Shown: in pieces, positions 1-11,763 of the stretch
Layout: every line of letters starts with the position of its first letter
Numbering within the stretch: the stretch's first letter is position 1
From: Polytrichum commune
Lineage: Eukaryota > Streptophyta > Polytrichopsida > Polytrichales > Polytrichaceae
Length of the DNA stretch: 64,000 bases
Assembly: GCA_950295325.1 (NCBI GenBank)
Contig: OX485804.1
Location: 24,428,001-24,492,000, forward strand
Direction of reading: 5' to 3'
Program-made: the position numbers and the translations under genes
The notes under the pieces: model-generated
What the model was told of the DNA's origin: nothing
The model's database searches: none
Seen by the model: only the letters and a program-made list of their open reading frames with translations

Positions 1-802
1 TCTACGAGAACAAACACCGACGTCAACTGTTCCACCAGACAGTCGGAACAGACACAAAGAACGCGTGGAACAAATGTACACCAATGCTTTCCAATTCCGT
101 AAATGCAACGTTTTCATTGATACAACATATTGCAACCAAGAGGCTGCATTTACACATCAATCGCTAGTTGCCCAAAAACTTAAACATTGTCCATGATCGA
201 GGCATCCATGTCTATAGTCGCGAGTCTACACCTCCACGACTAAGTGGATAATTCATGAGCACTCGAATGGAGAGCCGCGTCGTTATTGAGAACGTCCACT
301 CATTTCCCATTTTGTGTCTGTGCCTTCGTACTAGTCCCCACCTGCCCCATTCCACCACCATTCACAAAACCGCATGAATTACATTAGTGGTCATCCGAAC
401 ATGAAATGGACTCACACGAACGACGTGACTATATTCGAGTGCTCCACACTCCTCCTGCAATCATGCAAGCAATGTAGGCATGCAAACACTAGTTCCCTCA
501 CCTTCGCAAGATTTTGGAGAGGTTTAGGCAAACCAACCGCTTTTGGTGCACCGAGTTTGGCCATTGAGGATTTCGCTTGTGCGCTTCTACCCGCATGGCG
601 GGGTCGGCCACCTGACTCCTCCGGTACAGGCACCTCATCCTGTAATAGCATTCCGCATTAGTACTCGGAGGTTTCAAATTATGGTCGTTCTGTTCTGCGA
701 TAATTCAAACTGTCAAGGCAAACGTCCAGCCTAATGTACATGTTGACATCCTCAATGACACCACGAAGAACATGCCAGACAAATATATGAAGGTATAATT
801 TT
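1..802. other. Left edge, no gene seen
   Basis: I see no convincing coding exon. Short GACGTC/GATGTC-like words such as those near 737-770 resemble the dispersed motif found elsewhere in the CACTA element, so this is probably element-internal non-coding DNA downstream of the minus-strand gene. Confidence 0.4.
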
Positions 803-2879
803 TTAAACGACGATGAGAGGGTTTCCAGTATGTCTAATATGGGTGGATGTTACTTGATCCAGAGATGCAATCTCTTCAGGCACGTCCGCATTGCCGGATA
901 TCTCAGGGTGTCCTTCCTCGACATCCTCCATAGCTTGCACTGGCACTTCCTCGTTGGTGGGTTCTACAGGGTCATCAATTACAGGTGTCTGTGTCGTTTT
1001 TTTCGGCACTTCGAGAATGTCCTCAATTATAGACGCGATAATGGTTTCAGAGCTGGGAGGCACTGCTTCTACGTCTGTGACTGTATCAGTCGCAACATCC
1101 TCGGAGACGTCGCTCGGGACAGGAATCGCGGACGCCACACGCATGTCCGCACCGCCCACCGCGCTGATAACTGGGATGGGAGCTTGTTTCTGTGCCACCA
1201 TTACCAGATCCTCCGTCGTTGACGTCAATGCCGAAATATCGAGCATCTTCGCAGACAATGAAGGCTCCGTCATGCTATCAATGTTAGTCAGATGTTTCTG
1301 ACTCTAATTCTGAAGAATCATTCGCATCATGTCCTCCATGCGCTTGTTTGAGGCTGCCACATTCTCTCCAACGCGTGTGACGCTACCCTCCAAATCCGTC
1401 ACTCGAGTGCGCATCGACTCCATTTCCGAGCCATGATCGGGACGCGCTCGGCGTTTTTCCTCCTGTATGCGTTGGTACTCTTTGGCAACCTCGGCGTCAG
1501 CCTCCGCATCGTACGGTGCCCTGTTCTTCAACATCGCCTGCATGACACATTAAAGTCATTACGGATGAAAGGGGACGTCGACAACAATGCGTTCCAACAG
1601 GTGCAGGTCCCGTGACGCCTTTGGAAGTGCCATGATTAACATCGAACATCAACTCAAATAACTAGAGTTACATTGCCGGCTCATCGGACGTCTAAGTAAA
1701 CGTGTTGGATGACATCTGTTGTCGACATTGACATTGTAGGGGATAAGGGCCATCACAGATTTATAAAGAGAATTGCAACATTGTCAGCCATGTCAACATA
1801 AACATAGTGGCACTCTTACCAGACGGGAGACGACCTCCCTTTCAATAGCTTTCAGTTGAGCTGTGGTCGATCCTTTCCCTTTTGAAATTGAGCGCATGTG
1901 CTGAGACTTCAAATGCGCAGCCTCGGTGGCGCGCATACCTACAAGTGTTTTCCAATGCTCTGCATCCACATCGGCTGGTTTACCCGCATTGTTGTCTATG
2001 AGCTGGTTTAACCTCCACCGGGTGTTGATGAGTACCTTTGTTACAATAGGCCGCATCCACTTCTCGCACACTTTGTCACAATGCCCGCACATCTCCCAGT
2101 CTGCATGCCGGACACACACGTCAATGCCATCACATTCACTTCACAAGCGACCAACATTGGGTGCCCACACTACACCAACGTTAGAAAGGGTACAAACCAG
2201 TATGTCACCACAAGAGAGAAAATTGATATCATCGACGTCCCTATGGACGTCGATAGTGATTGTCGAGCGTTTCAGTACACATGTCCACAAAAACGCACGG
2301 ACGTCCTGTTCGGCATCCACTCACAGATTGTCAGCATGACACTCTGTGCTAAATACATCTCCACCCTAATGTCAGCGAGAATGTCATGCCTGCCTACATA
2401 GACATACACCCTGTTGCTCATGTCCAGAATGATGTTTGGTTGCACTTAAAATGTCAGATTCGGGTTTCACATCGCAAATTAACGCGACACATGCATGCCA
2501 AAAAATTGATGTGCAAACCTTACCTGTGTATAGGCGTTTGAATAATCGCTTCCTCTCGTGCCGTGGCTGGCCTTCCCATCCCGTTGTGGGATCCAGGTCC
2601 TTTACATACTTCTTGATGTTGGCGCACATGACAGCCTTCATGGCGCCAAAAGGCTGCCCTTGCGCATCCAGCTCCACACGTTTCTTCAAGGCAGTGCTCC
2701 CCCCTCCCTTACGTGTTGGTAGTGGATGTGATGTTTCAATCCCATCACTGTTCTCCTGATCGCCGTCTGATTCCGTGCCCGAGTTGGTTGCGTATCCTCG
2801 GCTACAACAACCACATTCCACAACAACATGGTCTAATGTTTGAGTCGTCCTACCTAAACCATCTTGAAATGGGTTCTTA

Positions 2880-3046
2880 AAGACTGCAGATTTGTTTTAT
2901 TGGTTTTCCAGCTGCAATTTCAAGACTTTGGGGGCATGTTATATACCGCTGGAAAGATATTTTCAATACCTTTCCAACGGTATATAACATGCCCCCAAAT
3001 TCTTAAAATTTCAGCTGTAAAACCCACAAAACAAATCTGCAGTCTT
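2880..3046. mobile_element. Foldback MITE, Tourist/PIF-like, 167 bp
   Basis: The whole segment is an imperfect hairpin. It opens with AAGACTGCAGATTTGTTTT and closes with its reverse complement; the arms also share a GGGGGCATGTTATATACC block. It is flanked on both sides by TTA (2877-2879 and 3047-3049), which fits the TWA-type 3-bp target duplication of PIF/Harbinger (Tourist) MITEs. It sits in an intron of the minus-strand CACTA gene. Confidence 0.7.
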
Positions 3047-3159
3047 TTAGTGACTGCAGATCAGGGTGGTCAAAAGCTCATGGTCCCATAACCGTCGTCA
3101 AAACCCCAAGTTGCAGGTATAAAGGAAAAAAATCATGGAGCTCCAAGGAGCTGGAGCGC

Positions 3160-3233
3160 GGCGTGGTTTGTGTTTGTGTTTGAGTTTGAGTTTGTGTCTG
3201 TGTCTATGTTTGTGTTTGTGTTTGTGTCTAGCA
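3160..3233. repeat. GTTTGT-type microsatellite
   Basis: A run of six-base units (GTTTGT with GAGTTT and GTGTCT variants) is followed by a short TAGCA repeat. It lies in non-coding DNA of the minus-strand gene, between the donor at 3290 and the MITE. Confidence 0.8.
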
Positions 3234-4011
3234 TAGCATAGCATCAACACCAGGAAGAGGTCAGGAAAGGAGGAGAAAGACCCACTTACCTCCAAGATTG
3301 CTCCGGCACATCCTCAGCCGCATCCTCCTCCTCCGATGATACCTCGATTATGCGGCGGCGTCTTGCCGGGGGTGAGCCACGCCTCCCAGCCACATGCCGT
3401 GGGTCCTCTCTGGCCTTGGATCGCCGCTCTCCAGCTGCGCGCCTGTGTTCTACCAATGTTGCTGGAGACATCTCCTTGCAAGAGGTAAGAGGATCTATGC
3501 ACCTCGGCATCGGAGAAGACCTATGGCCGACTGTGACCCTATGCCCAACCCACTGGAGGCCGTACAGGCACCTAAAACCGGGGGCTGCCGCGTGTCCGCA
3601 TGCGGGCTTCCCAGTGCCAGTGGCCAAGAGCGGCGAAAAATTTCGCCGCACAGCAAAATTTGAACTTGACCGTGACCTAAATTGTGATGCATGCATATGA
3701 GATGGAAGATTTACCTGTTTTGGAGCTGGGTTGATAGCGATGCTCGATGACTCAGTGGGTGTTGTGAAATTTTCACTCCCAAAGAAGTTGAGCAAGCGTG
3801 AGCGGCGACGACGGTGTGCACGTTGGGTTCTTTGAATTGTGTTGGGTTTTTGGGATGGCATCATTGCATTCTTCTCTTCGCATTCAAACACCAAAGTGGA
3901 CAACACTGCAACGGCCTCGGAGTCATCCGCATCCACCTTTTGCGGATGTTGTGATATGTCTATAAAACGGACAACCCTACCAGGCTTTCGTGCTGAACGC
4001 GACACCGCCAT

Positions 4012-4729
4012 GCTGCTAAGGGATGTTCAAGCAATGAGCGTACAAAGGTGAAGCCGCAACACTTAGGGTTTAGAGAATGTCGGCGAGCCTTCTCAGGGTC
4101 GTCTGGGGCATCCACTGCCTGGAATACCCTCTGGGACACGTGGGAAAAGGTCAGTTACATTGTTTTTTTACTGGCGTCGTAGATACCAGTGTTTTCTTGG
4201 ACGTCATGTAAGACATCCAATGCGACATGTGCTTAATTCGAACACTGTGCGCTCCCCATTGTGTGCGGGAATGAAAGATCTAGGTCATCGACGTGACCAT
4301 TGTGGTTTCGATGTTCTGCAGCAGTCAAATCCCTCACGTGGGTGTGTATGGAACACACTGTCGTGTAGTGTGTGACCTTCATTTTGGTGTCCAGGAAGAT
4401 GTCACAATTGACGCCGACAGATCAACAGCAATGTCCCCATGGACATTCTCAGTGACATCCACCCTGGAAGAGACACTCCGCATAGTGTCAACGAATGGTG
4501 TCCAAGAAGATGTCACAATTGACGCCGACAGATCAACAGCAATGTCCCCATGGACATTCTCAGTGACATCCACCCTGGAAGAGACACTCCGCATAGTGTC
4601 AACGAATGGTGTCCTCTGTTTATATCAATGCTCATGCGCAACACGACCACGCGGAGACCTTGCGGAAGCGCTGCAGGGTGTGTAACATTGGCCCAGTGAG
4701 GTAACATCTTCCAATTCGGGACACGCAAC
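4012..4729. promoter_or_regulatory. Divergent intergenic region of the CACTA gene pair
   Basis: This gap separates the 5' ends of the minus-strand TNP1-like gene and the plus-strand TNP2 gene, so both promoters should lie here. It carries a 111-bp tandem duplication (4385-4606) and several GATGTC/GACATC words. No certain TATA box was assigned. Confidence 0.5.
4385..4606. repeat. 111-bp tandem duplication, two copies
   Basis: Copies run 4385-4495 and 4496-4606 and differ at very few bases; a short third start follows at 4607. Each copy contains GATGTCACAATTGACGCC, AATGTCCCCATGGACATT and GTGACATCCACC, that is, paired GTC/GAC words. The period is a multiple of three, so open frames run through it, but I see no sign that it is coding. 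Confidence 0.9.
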
Positions 4730-7700
4730 ATGGGTTCGGTTGTGCGTCGTGGTGCAACCATTCGTTTGACGGACGATGGACGCACACTTTGTCACGTGCC
4801 AATAGGGGATTTGATACTTCACACGGAGCTCCGCGTGGCGACAGAGAACAATGTGCACACATTTAGATGTCCTTGCAAAGACTGCAAGGGTGGACGCAGA
4901 AAAACCATACAAGTTATACGGCAACACCATGCGGCAGTTGGCCGTGATCCATTTCTAACCAAGTCTTTACTAGGCGGTGACCCCGTCGATGGATACCCAC
5001 CGTCTGGAATGTGGGTGGAGGACGTCTATTGTGACAACGACGTTGTAGAAGACATCCCTTCGAACACATTACCGGAACCCATGGACGCCGACAACGGGGC
5101 ACTTCCCCCACCCCTCCTGGATGAATTCCATGAAGTTGAACGTCAGGTGCTGGAGGCACTGGGCAGAGGGGGGTGCACCTTTCATTAAAACCTAGAATCA
5201 CGTGCGTTCACTGCATACTCTAAAAACCCCCTATATACAAGTTGTTTTTTGTGAAATGAAGTAATACACATACAATTGCAACAATAAATATACAAGTGAC
5301 AATATGTATACACAAAAAATATCCATTCATATATAGTCATTAACATAAGTATAAAAATATACTTTTGAACAATAATCAACCCCTATAATATGTATAACAA
5401 AATATCCTAGCTTTCATCAGCAAAGTCGTTGAAAACTTTTTCATCTCCCGGATGTAACTCATAAACATTTGATTCACCAATATATGTCATTGTAGCCAAT
5501 GCAATTATTGTCTCTAAGTCTACCATCAAATGATCAGTAAGATCATATGTCCACTTGTTGTTAGCCCCTTTTTGATACCAACATAAACCAATCTCCTTGT
5601 TACTTTGAGCTGAACAAATCATTTCAAAACCCTAATACTGCCTCTTTCCCTGATATTACCTCGACACCTTGTACATGGTTCATACTACCCTATAAGGTTG
5701 CTAATGAAAATCGTTAATCCTAGTTAATCCTAATTTCATCCAATATGAAAACTTATGATATGTAGTATAGTAACAGTACCATACAAGTACAATTATTGTA
5801 TACTTTTTAAAGGCCTTCCATATATGTACGTAACTATAAATTATAACATGCATACCATATGTATACGTAATACGGCAAGGTCCAAATCAATACCCCTCCT
5901 GTGCACTCACGTATACTCGTACATGTTTAGTATAGTGCACCCCCCGAGCACTGGGCAGAGGGGATGCACTCCACGAAGAGGCCGTAGCTGAAGGACGTTT
6001 GCATATGGAGAACGAGGAAGACGGCGACATCGAAGATGAATTGGATGGTTTGTATACGGAAGCCACGACTCCAGTGTACCCGGGTTCAAAAATGAGTGTT
6101 GTGTCCGCCACGATCATCATAATGAACATGTGCTCGGTGTTCCGTGTGAGCAATACATTTACCGATGAGTTGTTCCGATTTTTGTCTGGAGACTTGTTAC
6201 CAATGTCCAACAAGTTGCCCAAAACTCATTATGCGGCTCGGAAGAGCATCCGTCGACTTGGATTGACCTACAACAATATCCATGCATGCCCCAGTGGTTG
6301 TATTCTATATGACGAAGAATATGCAAATCATGATTTATGTCCCAAGTGCACGGCGCGACGATGGCTGGATGGCAGCAACAACATTCCCGCAAGAGTAATC
6401 CGTCACTTTCCCCTAATTTCTAGGTTGAAACGGATGTGGCGCTCGTCTGAGATAGCGCGTCTATTGACAGGTCACACCAAACACGTCAGCAGTGATGACA
6501 TCATGCGTTATGTGGTTGACAGCCCTGCATGGAAGCACATCAACAATGACGTCGCGTTTGGCAACTTTGGGCGTGACGATAGGAACATGAGACTGGCTCT
6601 CGCTTTGGACGGAGTGAATCCTTTTAAAACTAAACAACACCAACTGGTCGACGTGGCCGGTATTGATTTTGATTTACAATTTCGAGCCATGGTTGGTGAC
6701 CAAAAAGTTTTTTATCTCGTTGTGTATATTGATTTCCGGGAAGAAGTCGCTGTCCTCTTCAAACATTGATGTGTTTATACGACCGCTTTTGAAGGAGCTA
6801 CAAGAGCTTTGGCATGGTGTTGAGGCTTTAGATTTCTCCCAACCACAAGGGAGTCGCACTTTCACTTTGCGTGCCATACTTATGTGAACCATTTCCGATT
6901 TTCCCGCTTTCGACCTCAATTCTGGTCTTACTTGTAAGGGCTACAAGGGGTGCCCTTGTTGTGGACCAAACACCGATGCGAGGATGGCAAAAACCGGAGA
7001 CATGCTTCCAAATCGGAGCATTAGGGGCACCAAAATTGTTTACGGCGGCATTCGTCGTTATTTACCCCGTCACCACCCGTATCGCCGGAATAGGAGATTC
7101 AATGGGGAGGAAGAGGAACGTCCTAGGCCAAAACCGATGTCGGGGGATGATATCATTCGATACGCAGTTTGGTGCGATTCATACCTACAGATGGGCGGGA
7201 GAGAGAACGGACCCAACGATCCTGTGCATGTCACAGGCGTCAAAAGACTTAGTGTGTTGTTCGAGCTGGAATACTGGCAGGTGATTCTCGTATAACAATT
7301 AATGTTTGCACATCCTGTCCACAGATGTTGAAGTGGACATCGCGACGTCCGTCTCAGTCACGTAGTTTGTAATGATGTCCACCAAGACATCTGACCTAAC
7401 GCTTCAGGCCATGATGATTACCAGCTTTGCTCATACGGATAGACGAGGCATGCATGTGTCCATGAAAGTGCTGGCAATGTGTCTGAAATTGCCCATGTGT
7501 CTTGTGCAGCACCTGCTAGAGCGTCACATCCTCGATGTTATGCATTGTGAGAAGAATTTGTGCGAGAACTTGTTGAAGACATTGTTTGGAATGAATGATA
7601 GTCCTGGAAGCAGGGTCGACGCGGAGGACCTGGGAATACGCGAAGAGATATGGTTGCAACCCCCACGGCGGCCACAGGATGGGTACTATATGCCGCACGC

Positions 7701-9778
7701 TCCCTATGTTTTTAGGCCACATGAACGCGCGGAGTTTGTTGGAATCGTCTCCAATATTCGCACCCCCACAAACTACGTGGGTAGCATTCACAAGCGCCTA
7801 GCGGATGGGAAATTGCAGTACATGAAAACGCACGACTACCATGTTCTCATGCAACAGGCAAGTCAAGAAGGACACCCTCGGGGATGTCAATGTTGTAATA
7901 CAATGTATCAATGTGTCATAGGAGTATAGGCACACACCGCATGATGTCTACTGAGACCTCATTCCAAACATGGTTGACGCGTCAACATCCTGGGGGACGT
8001 TATCCTCAAACTGTTCTCGCACTCCATGTTCTTCATGACGCTCCTAGATGTTCTGTCTGATGTCCAGGGAGGCGCGACACAATCGTTCTCTGACTTTCTA
8101 AATACATGTCTTTCAGATTCTTCCAGTGGCTATACGCAACCTATTGGATGAAAGTGTGCGCGTAGCTATTATCAAACTGAGTAGAGTGTTTCAGAGACTA
8201 TGCGCCAAGGAGGTGAAGAGAGGCGACAAGGAGGGCACAATGTTGGATGTGGTGATGGCGACATGCATCATGGAGAAGGAGTTCCCTCCCACATTTATGA
8301 ATGTCATGACGCATCTTCCCGTCCATTTGGTGGAGCAGTTGTACACGTGCGGTCCAGTGCATTGTCGATGGATGTATCCCATAGAACGGTACATGAAAAT
8401 GTTGAAAGATTACGTTCGAACATTTGCACATCCGGAGGGTAGCATAGCGGAAGGTTATCAAATAGACGACACGCTTGGTTTTTGCACGGAGTACATGCAT
8501 CAGTACAGAGGAACTACACATCGTGTATGGGACGTTGAAGAGGATGCAACCATGAACGATGAGATTCTCCGTTGCAACTCACAACAAAAGCGAAAGATGT
8601 CCGACGAATTCCGCAACTATGTGCACGCTTTTGTTTTGGACAATGCGTCGTTATTGGAGCGTTGCAGAGAGTTAGTGGAACCCATACTTACTTTACTTCA
8701 AGCCTCGATGATATATACTGTCACCCAATGCAAAATACTTGTGCCATGTCAACTGTGACATGCAGCAGTGCATGAGGATGTGTTGGACATGATGTCCCAA
8801 ATGACATTCTTTCTGAGATATACGCGTCACATGTGATATTGCAGATGATGGCCATCACACTTTTGCATCACCTTTATATACATGCAAGGGCCATTTCTAA
8901 CCACAATTTAATGGCACACAACCTTGTGCAGGGAGTTTATGGCAGCTAGAGTTTCGCGTTGGAAAGAGAGGGAGGCCTTTCGGAAAATGTGTCGCCGCCG
9001 GCATCCAACTTTGGCAGTGCGGTATCCGTTGGAACTACACGATCTTCCTCCCTTTGCAATATGGTTGACGTCGCGTCTGTCACGTCAGCGTTCCTCCGGC
9101 GAAGTTGTGGACGTCGATGTTGCGCAATACGCGCAACCTCCCGAGCGATATGCAATCTCACACCGGAAAATGTATACGTTTGGCATGCACTTCCGAGTAC
9201 GAGGTGTTGAGGGTGGCCTCGTCACGTGCGATTCATGTGTGGTGGCCTCATTTACACGATAAATACCATGGGGCTTGAGAAATGGGCGACCCATAGAGAC
9301 AACCGAGGAGTATGTGGGCTACATCGAAGAGATCTTGGAGCTAGACTACCGAAATCATTGCACCACTGTGCTAGTGTGCGATTGGGTTCGCCCAAGTGCA
9401 AATCCTCGACACCCTAACATCACACGGGATCAATATGGTTTCACCGTTGCGAACTTCAACCGCATGGATGGCAAAGTGCACTCAAACTCTTTTGCATTTC
9501 CATTGCATTGTCAACAAGTTTTTTTCTCCAATGACCCGACGAGGCCAGGATGGAAGGTTGTATGTCGCACGGACGTGAGGGGTAGACGTGGGCAACTACA
9601 AACCAACCAGACCTTACCGCGCATAATCGATGTCGGCCACGATGCTGACTTTGTGGGTTTACAACCACAAATGCAAGATGTAGAGCCCACTAGAGAGCCC
9701 GCAACGGACGGCGGCATGCACATCCCAGCCTCGTTGGATGTTCGTGGGGAAGAAGAAAACGAAGGAACACAGTATTAG
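4730..9778 (+). pseudogene. CACTA TNP2 transposase gene, interrupted
   Basis: Exon 1 (from ATG 4730) encodes the transposase-associated Cys motif RCPCKDCKGG (about residues 45-54). After removal of the insert at 5172-5947 the frame continues from 5964 into the TNP2 region: HACPSGCILYDEEY and CPKCTARRW, then LALALDGVNPF and PWLVTKKFF. Exon 2 ends at 7280 (YWQ, donor GTGATT). Exon 3 is 7510-7857 (RHILDVMHCEKNLCENLL). Exon 4 starts at 8117 (DUF4218-like ILPVAIRNLL, HLPVHLVEQLY, CRWMYPIERYM). The last exon from about 8932 has a DUF4216-like part (VCDWV, YGFTVANFN, QQVFFSNDP) and ends at 9778. TNP2 cuts and moves CACTA elements. Breaks: the insert, a one-base shift near 6645, TGA at 6885 where the family has Trp, and TAA at 9260. 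Intron 7858-8116 has a GC donor. The intron after about 8690 is not precisely placed. Confidence 0.88.
5172..5947. mobile_element. 776-bp AT-rich insertion splitting TNP2
   Basis: The insert is flanked by a 16-bp direct repeat, GCACTGGGCAGAGGGG, at 5156-5171 and 5948-5963. Deleting one repeat plus the insert joins LEALGRG to DALHEEAV in frame, so this was a late insertion. GGGGGGTGCAC at 5168-5178 and its reverse complement at 5935-5945 form short inverted termini. The interior is AT-rich. A small minus-strand open frame (5622-5407) has no recognised relatives. The long duplication is unusual for Mutator or hAT elements, so I do not assign a superfamily. Confidence 0.7.
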
Positions 9779-10872
9779 TGGTTACAACCCAAAGCACCTA
9801 CAGCAACGTCACATCACACATGGCATGCAATGTATAAGGTTGCGTCACAAGGGACGCCTTGCTGGAGAGGAACCAACTGTCAAGGCTGATGTCTACTCGG
9901 GTGTCCGCGGAGACGTCCTTTGTGTTCAAACAGACGGATGGTCATAATTTTCTAGGCACTAAGATTTTCCAGTAGCAGTTGCTCGTCTATATGTGGAATG
10001 TGGCCACGAGATCCAACGTGGGCACTCCCACGTTTGGCGCATGTATTTTTGGAATTGTGAGAGCAATGAAGTGCCATATTTTGCTTGCAAAAGTCTTCCC
10101 TTGATTTCCTCGTGTCTAAATGTACAAATATATAACCTTTGAAATCATTTGAAATCAAAATCAACATATGACAAACTAAATTATAAACAAGTGAATGAGA
10201 AAACATTCCTTTTGTAGCAAAACTTGAAATTTCATAATTTTTCTATTTTAATCCAAAGGGCATTTTTCCACTTTAATTAATTATTCGGCTAACATGTGTT
10301 GAACCAGCTATATATGAACCTACGGTATGCAATTGTGGTCCCGCATGTCTACCTTATGGCAATTAGAGAATGACTCAACCACCCCCGTGTTTTTTGGCTC
10401 ATCCGCTACAAATATTTGAACGGAATTCGGGAGAATAACATGCATGCCAAGAACCATATTGATGCACCGTGAGAAATTTATGTGGCATTCCCTTAAATTT
10501 TTGGGAACAAGTTTGTCTTTTATAGCCAACCACACATAGTTGAACATTCTCCAACTTTTTTTTCCCGGGCAGCACTTTAAGTCTGCCCGCCGCAACTTTA
10601 TACATGTCGTGGATAGACCTGTGGGGATGACGTGGCGTTAGCGGCCTTACAAACGGCCCGACGCAGGACGTCAGCATGTTTTAAATGACATCCACAAGAA
10701 CATGGCTATCCTTCCTGACATCGCCATGTCCTGGCCCATGATCTGTCATGTTTCACGCAACGTCCAATAAAATCTGCAATTCTGTGGGCGTTTATTGCCG
10801 AACATAGTGACATCTCGGAAGACATCACTCGTTTCTCCAAAACGACCCCAAAAACGCGGGTTTCTTATAGTG
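9779..10872. repeat. CACTA right subterminal region
   Basis: There is no gene here. From 10670 to 10830 GACATC/GATGTC-type words recur in both orientations (for example GACATCTCGGAAGACATC), as expected of the subterminal repeats bound by CACTA accessory proteins. The terminus ends at 10872. Confidence 0.6.
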
Positions 10873-11515
10873 ATTTGTTATATACTGCCTATTATTTATT
10901 ATTAAGTATCTCGTATTTGCTATTTACTGCCTCATATTTACTGTTTATATTATCATATTTACTATGTACTGCCTAATATTCATTGTTTATAGTTTATAGT
11001 TTATAGTATTATATTTTATTATTTATTAATTTCAGTATGTTATTATTATCTATTGTATATAGTTTACTATTTACTATTTATAGCATGATATTTAATATAT
11101 ACTATTTATAGTATATATACTATTAATGGTCTGATGTTTTATTTATTATTTTCAGTATGTTATTATTATCTACTGTATATAGTATATTGTTTACTATTTA
11201 TAGTCTGATGTTTAATTTTCAATATTCATAGTATATTAGTACTATTAATAGTATTCGGTTTATTATTAATAGTATTAGATTATTATCTACTTTATATAGT
11301 TTATTATTTATTATTTTCAGTATGTTATTCTTATCTACTGTATATAGTATATAGTATACTATTTATGGTCTTATATTTATTATTTTGTTATATTATTATA
11401 TTATTTCTATTAATGGTGTGCTATTCTTATTTATTATTTATAGTATATTGTTTTATTATTAATGGCCTTTTATTTATTATATATTGGAAATTATCTACTA
11501 TTTACTGTGTACATG
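10873..11515. repeat. AT-rich low-complexity tract
   Basis: About 640 bp are built almost only from TTATTATTTATAGTA-like words, with TACTGTATATAGTATA recurring at about 11050, 11175 and 11335. The tract lies between two CACTA termini. No coding content. Confidence 0.85.
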
Positions 11516-11763
11516 ATTTTCCACATACGTCCTAAAAATTGCCGACCATAATTCACACAATCTATTGGACAAGTTGTCTGATTATTTATAGGACGATGTG
11601 AGTCGTCCTATGAACAACATCGGGGCGTCAATGTGTCCACAATGACTATTTTCCAACACTTATACTAGAAACATGTCGATTTCTTTTTTTTCATGAAGTG
11701 TTGGTCCAATAAGCACATGCTTGCTAAAACACTGTACTAAAAACCCTTGTTTTTCTTGTAGTG
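10873..11763. mobile_element. End of a second, outer CACTA element
   Basis: Read on the minus strand from 11763 the sequence begins CACTACAAGAAAAACAAGGG, the typical plant CACTA terminus. The next base (11764) starts homology to the FCP1-like gene at 44234, so this end abuts interrupted gene sequence. AAG at 11764-11766 could be the target duplication. The element ending at 10872 would then be nested in this one. The other end is outside the window. Confidence 0.65.

Larger units (their letters stand above)
803..4011 (-). pseudogene. CACTA second gene, TNP1/Ptta-like (degenerate)
   Basis: This is a multi-exon minus-strand gene that diverges from TNP2. Visible exons are 4011-3715 (donor GTAAAT), a piece ending at 3290 (donor GTAAGT), about 2821-2524 (donor GTAAGG), 2100-1820 (after a CAG acceptor, ending at GTAAGAG), and 1543 downwards after a TGCAG acceptor. 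The first exon is basic (RAHRRRRSR). The middle exons carry a charged stretch with KKYVKDLDP and then EHWKTLVGMRATEAA, which resembles the DxxxWKxLVxxW core of plant Ptta/En/Spm second proteins. The last part (EKRRARP...RMEDMMRMI) looks like a coiled coil. In this family the second gene encodes a protein that binds subterminal repeats and assists TNP2. A TAG at about 1304-1306 interrupts the frame; it stays open from there to 803 with an acidic, Val/Asp/Glu-rich sequence. Exon borders between 3714 and 2821 are uncertain, and the stop could be the true end. Confidence 0.6.
1..10872 (+). mobile_element. CACTA (En/Spm) transposon, right part
   Basis: The right end is at 10872: read on the minus strand it begins CACTATAAGAAACCCGCG, a CACTA-type terminus. 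A diverging gene pair lies inside, a TNP1/Ptta-like gene (minus, 803-4011) and a TNP2 transposase gene (plus, 4730-9778), which is the usual two-gene content of autonomous plant CACTA elements. No matching left terminus is visible, so the element probably begins before the window. The three bases after the right end are ATT (10873-10875), the expected place for a 3-bp target duplication, but the partner copy is not in view. GACGTC/GATGTC-type short motifs recur throughout its non-coding parts. Both genes are broken, so this copy is not autonomous as read. Confidence 0.85.

Noticed and set aside
4293-4685. 130-codon open frame with a 37-residue repeat as a protein with internal repeats
   Set aside because: It follows from the 111-bp tandem duplication having a length divisible by three; no start context, splice sites or family similarity, and it lies in the divergent promoter.
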